The translations under genes were made by a program, and so were the position numbers. Shown here one piece after another: positions 60,846-64,000 of a stretch of DNA of 64,000 nt (the stretch's first letter is position 1; every line of letters begins with the position of its first letter). The notes beneath the pieces are model-generated. The model searched no databases and had not been told where the DNA came from. It worked only from the letters and a program-made list of their open reading frames with translations. Source of the stretch: Paraburkholderia panacisoli (GTDB lineage Bacteria > Pseudomonadota > Gammaproteobacteria > Burkholderiales > Burkholderiaceae); contig NZ_VTUZ01000037.1 in the NCBI RefSeq assembly GCF_008369935.1, positions 37,418 through 101,417 on the forward strand, written 5' to 3'.

Positions 60846-62663
60846 TTATTCCACCGTCACTGATTTAGCGAGGTTGCGCGGCTTGTCGACATCGGTCCCT
60901 CGCGTGCACGCCGTGTGATACGCGAGCAGTTGAAAGGGCAGCACGTGCAGGATCGGCGACAATGTCCCGTAATACTCCGGCATCTGGATGACGTGCTGGT
61001 TTTCTTCGTTCGACAGATTTGCGTCGGCATCGGCGAAGACGTACACCAGTCCCCTGCGTGCGCGGACCTCCTGAATGTTCGACTTCAGCTTTTCCAGCAA
61101 GCCGTCGTTCGGCGCAGTCACGATGACCGGCATCGACTCGGTTACGAGCGCAAGCGGTCCGTGCTTCAGTTCGCCGGCGGGGTAACCCTCGGCGTGAATG
61201 TACGAAATTTCCTTGAGCTTCAATGCGCCTTCCAGAGCGATCGGGTAATGCGATCCACGGCCGAGGAAGATGGCGTCATCCTTGCGCGCGAGCTCATGAG
61301 CCCACGCGATGATCTGCGGTTCGCGTGCAAGCACACTTTGAAGTGCCGTGGAGAGGCCCGAGAGCTGCGAACGATAGGTCGCTTCCTGTTGCTCATCAAC
61401 GTGACCGCGCAAGCGGCCGAGCGTCACCGCGAGAAGAAACAGCGCCACGAGCTGGGTGGTAAAGGCCTTGGTCGATGCGACGCCAATCTCGGTGCCGGCT
61501 TGCGTGATGAACGACCAGCACGACTGCCGGACCATCGCGCTGGTCGCCACGTTGCAGATCGCGAGTGTGTATTCGTGACCCAGCGATTGCGCATGCATCA
61601 GGGCGCCCAGCGTGTCGGCAGTCTCGCCCGATTGCGAAATTGGCACCACGAGCGTGTTCTTGCCAGGGATCGTCTCCCGGTATCGATATTCACTGGATAT
61701 CTCAACCTGCGCCGGAATCTTCGCAATCGATTCGAACCAGGCCTTGGCGGTCATCGCGGAATGGTGACTCGTGCCGCAGCCGAGTAGCAGGATGCGGTCG
61801 ATCGGGGCGAACGCATACGGGCTGGTTGCTCCGAAGAGGGTTGCGTCGAAAGGCCTCTTGCGCCGGAACGTTCTGGCCACGGCGTGTGGCTGCTCGAAAA
61901 TTTCCTTCTGCATGAAGTGGCGGTAAGGCCCGAGGGCCGCCTCGGCGGGCGGCTGGCTCAACGTGCGCCCCCCCCGCACGACCGGTTGGCCGTCGCGATT
62001 CATGATCCGACTGCCGTCGCGGGAAAGATCGGCGATCTCGCCGTCCTGCAGGAACACGAACCGATCGGTAACGTCGGACAGCGCAAGCGGGTCCGATGCA
62101 AGAAACAATTCCCTGCCGTTCACCCCGATGACGAGCGGCGAGCCATGCCGCGCACCGACCACCCGCTTCGGTTCGGCTTTGCAGAAGACCGCGATCGCAT
62201 AGGCGCCGCGCAGCTCGGTCACGGCGCGACGCACCGCGTCCGCAAGATCGCCGTTGTAGTAACGATGGATCAGATGGGCGATCACTTCGGTGTCTGTCTG
62301 GCTCGAGAATTCATAGCCCGCGCGAGTCAGTGTGGTCTTTAGCGCCTCGAAGTTTTCAATGATTCCGTTGTGAACGATCGCAATCTCGTTCTTCGAAAAG
62401 ATTGGATGTGCGTTCTGGGTCGCTGGCGCGCCGTGTGTCGCCCATCGGGTGTGCGCGATGCCCGTGCCGCCCTCGAGTCCCATCTCGCGGACCTCGCGAT
62501 CCAGAGAGCGGACGCGTGTCAGACTGCGCACGCGATGTGGCGCGCCATCCCGAAGCACTGCGACACCGCACGAGTCGTAGCCACGGTATTCCAGCCGTCG
62601 CAAGCCTTCGAGCAATACTGGAACGATGTTGCGTTCTGCAACCCCCGCTACGATTCCGCACAT
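60846..62663 (-). CDS. glmS: Glutamine--fructose-6-phosphate aminotransferase (isomerizing)
   Basis: About 605 residues. Makes glucosamine 6-phosphate for UDP-GlcNAc. The N-terminal glutaminase starts MCGIVAGVAE with nucleophile Cys2; HTRWATHG, HNGIIEN and TDTEVIAHL follow. Two SIS domains carry LLLGCGTSHHSAM, SQSGETADTLGAL and LGRGSHYPIALEGALKLKEI. The C-terminus KPRNLAKSVTVE is canonical. The upstream in-frame ATG at 62717 would move Cys2 inside and is rejected. In a polysaccharide locus this may be a second glmS dedicated to amino-sugar supply. Confidence 0.96.
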   Translation of the reverse strand: MCGIVAGVAERNIVPVLLEGLRRLEYRGYDSCGVAVLRDGAPHRVRSLTRVRSLDREVREMGLEGGTGIAHTRWATHGAPATQNAHPIFSKNEIAIVHNGIIENFEALKTTLTRAGYEFSSQTDTEVIAHLIHRYYNGDLADAVRRAVTELRGAYAIAVFCKAEPKRVVGARHGSPLVIGVNGRELFLASDPLALSDVTDRFVFLQDGEIADLSRDGSRIMNRDGQPVVRGGRTLSQPPAEAALGPYRHFMQKEIFEQPHAVARTFRRKRPFDATLFGATSPYAFAPIDRILLLGCGTSHHSAMTAKAWFESIAKIPAQVEISSEYRYRETIPGKNTLVVPISQSGETADTLGALMHAQSLGHEYTLAICNVATSAMVRQSCWSFITQAGTEIGVASTKAFTTQLVALFLLAVTLGRLRGHVDEQQEATYRSQLSGLSTALQSVLAREPQIIAWAHELARKDDAIFLGRGSHYPIALEGALKLKEISYIHAEGYPAGELKHGPLALVTESMPVIVTAPNDGLLEKLKSNIQEVRARRGLVYVFADADANLSNEENQHVIQMPEYYGTLSPILHVLPFQLLAYHTACTRGTDVDKPRNLAKSVTVE

Positions 62664-62805
62664 ATTCTTCCTCCGGCTATGGTTTGCTCCGTTTCGCAAC
62701 TCAACACTGTTTGACACATCGCGTGGACTTTTTCAAAGCATGCTGTACTGCCAAAGACGCCGCAGACTTTTACCCATAGTCAGTAACATAGCGGACAGAT
62801 GGATA

Positions 62806-63515
62806 TTAGAAGAACGATCGAACCCGAGCGGGACTATTGCCGATATCGGCGAACTGTTGGCGAACACTTTGGGCGAGTTTTTCGCCCTTCATCAAAGGAC
62901 GTCTGGCAACGCCGGTACGCCAGGCACGGCTCCAGACCAGCTCGTAGGGATTCAGATCCGGTGCGTAACCAGGCAGGAAGTGCAGGGTCAATTTCCCTTG
63001 GGTGCTGCTCACATGGTCTTTTACGCACGGCGCGACGACGTCAGAACATCAACTTTTCGAGCAGAACAACAAACAGCTCGCCCGTAAGCGCGCCGGGGTA
63101 AGTGTCGAACCAGAAAGCTCCCCTAGAATCCACGGCTGAGGCTGCGCTCATGCTTTGGCGTTCGCCAGCTCCGACGATCGGGATCTCGCCAAGCTGTGCC
63201 CGGGTTCTGCCGTGAACCGGGTCGTCCCGAAAGCCAGACTCGTCCCAGAAGAAAACATCGGCATTCTCACGGCTGGCTTGCTGCGCAATGGCAGGAAAGG
63301 TCTCGTGCTGCCAGCGCTCGATGGCGACTGGATCACATTGATAGGCACGTTGGAGCGGTTTTTGCGGCGTCACACCTAGGCAGGCAAGCAGCGTACCGAT
63401 CGAAGCCAGACTCAGTCTGACATCAAACTCGCGCCGGATCAGCCCGGCTACAGGAGCGCGCGTCCACAGTGCGAAATCGAACCCGTACTGCAGCGGATTT
63501 TGGCCGTGAATCCAG
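62806..63515 (-). pseudogene. IS630-family transposase remnant, frameshifted
   Basis: Minus strand: FDFALWTRAPVAGLIRREFD, LGVTPQKPLQRAYQCDPVAI, ADVFFWDESGFRDDPVHGRT (first DDE Asp region WDESG), GELFVVLLEKLMF-stop at 63041; then, shifted, LHFLPGYAPDLNPYELVWSR with the final DDE Glu. The frame break near 63040 and missing N-terminus make it dead. Confidence 0.8.
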
Positions 63516-63666
63516 TGTCCTCAAGCGTGTCATCAGCCAATGCCAGACCATCTCGCTTCATGAAATGCTCCGACGAGTCCTAGCAGGCTGCGGAAATACC
63601 TCGCACTGAAGTCATCGCGACGGATAGCAAAAGCGTTGATGTAAGAAGCTCACCCACCACGAAATT

Positions 63667-64000
63667 ATGCGCGGCGCCGACACATTCACCGAGAGTTTGT
63701 TTTCAGTGCGTAAGTTGGACGATTTCGTTCCGACCTCGCATCCGCTGCGCTCGATTCGCGTCATGGCGAACGAGGCGCTGGCGAAGATGGATCGAGTGTT
63801 TGCGGGGATGTACGAGGCCGACATCAAGGGAGGCCGGCCGAGCATCGCGCCGGAGAAGCTGCTGCGGGCGATGCTGGTGCAGGTGCTATACAGCGTCCGG
63901 TCCGAACGTCAGCTCATGGAACAAACACAATACAACCTGCTGTTTCGATGGTTTATCGGTCTGTCAATGGACGATTCGGTTTGGGTGGCGACGGTGTTCA
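63667..64000 (+). CDS. IS5/IS1182-like transposase, 3' end outside the window
   Basis: ATG 63667, open to the right edge: LFSVRKLDDFVPTSHPLRSI, ALAKMDRVFAGMYEADIKGG, APEKLLRAMLVQVLYSVRSE, QTQYNLLFRWFIGLSMDDSV. This is the DUF772 N-terminal domain of IS5-superfamily transposases. No stop in the visible 111 codons, so the copy may be intact. Confidence 0.85.
   Translation, partial: MRGADTFTESLFSVRKLDDFVPTSHPLRSIRVMANEALAKMDRVFAGMYEADIKGGRPSIAPEKLLRAMLVQVLYSVRSERQLMEQTQYNLLFRWFIGLSMDDSVWVATVF

Overview
The window looks like a chromosomal segment of a high-GC betaproteobacterium of the Burkholderia/Paraburkholderia group. The evidence is the yqgE-ruvX-pyrR-pyrB-pyrC' gene order, a groESL operon with a perfect CIRCE operator, and polysaccharide genes of the Wza/Wzc/WcaJ type. 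This placement is inferred from gene content and order only.

Layout. 1-5.4 kb: nucleotide-sugar genes on the minus strand (rfbB-rfbA-rfbC-rfbD for dTDP-L-rhamnose, a glycosyltransferase running off the left edge, and a separate rmd-like reductase). 5.6-16.5 kb: housekeeping genes (apaH, plsC, the pyr operon, ruvX, yqgE, a hypothetical protein, rubredoxin, thiD). An IscB RNA-guided nuclease element with its omega-RNA sits exactly between ruvX and pyrR. 16.7-18.6 kb: a sulfotransferase (apparently frameshifted) and cysC, a possible sulfation pair. 18.7-20.9 kb: groESL. 21-27 kb: secreted and envelope proteins, including a protein with 40 tandem octapeptides, and a polymerase/ligase-like membrane protein. 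27.3-36.5 kb: a compact exopolysaccharide operon (manC, wcaJ-type transferase, wza, wzc, gmd) behind a GlxA-type AraC regulator, followed by an fcl remnant.

36.5-44 kb is a lower-GC graveyard of IS pieces (IS5, IS110) and decayed genes (gmm, higBA), with a secreted lipoprotein of unknown family in its middle. 44-62.7 kb is a second, mosaic polysaccharide locus on both strands: a WecA-like transferase, two GT4 glycosyltransferases, a polymerase, a YdcF-like protein, a second wzc, a polysaccharide deacetylase, a wzx flippase, a second member of the unknown secreted family, and glmS. It also contains broken glycosyltransferase, methyltransferase and tyrosine-phosphatase genes. IS630 and IS5-like transposase sequence closes the window.

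How the parts work together: GlmS, ManC, Gmd/Rmd and RfbABCD supply activated sugars. WcaJ- and WecA-type enzymes start lipid-linked repeat units, glycosyltransferases extend them, Wzx and Wzy-like proteins flip and polymerise them, and Wza/Wzc export and control chain length. CysC plus the sulfotransferase could sulfate a product. The most notable system is the IscB/omega-RNA element. Its reconstructed empty site restores an ATGA overlap between ruvX and pyrR, its putative guide is the 3' end of ruvX, and all nuclease catalytic residues appear present.
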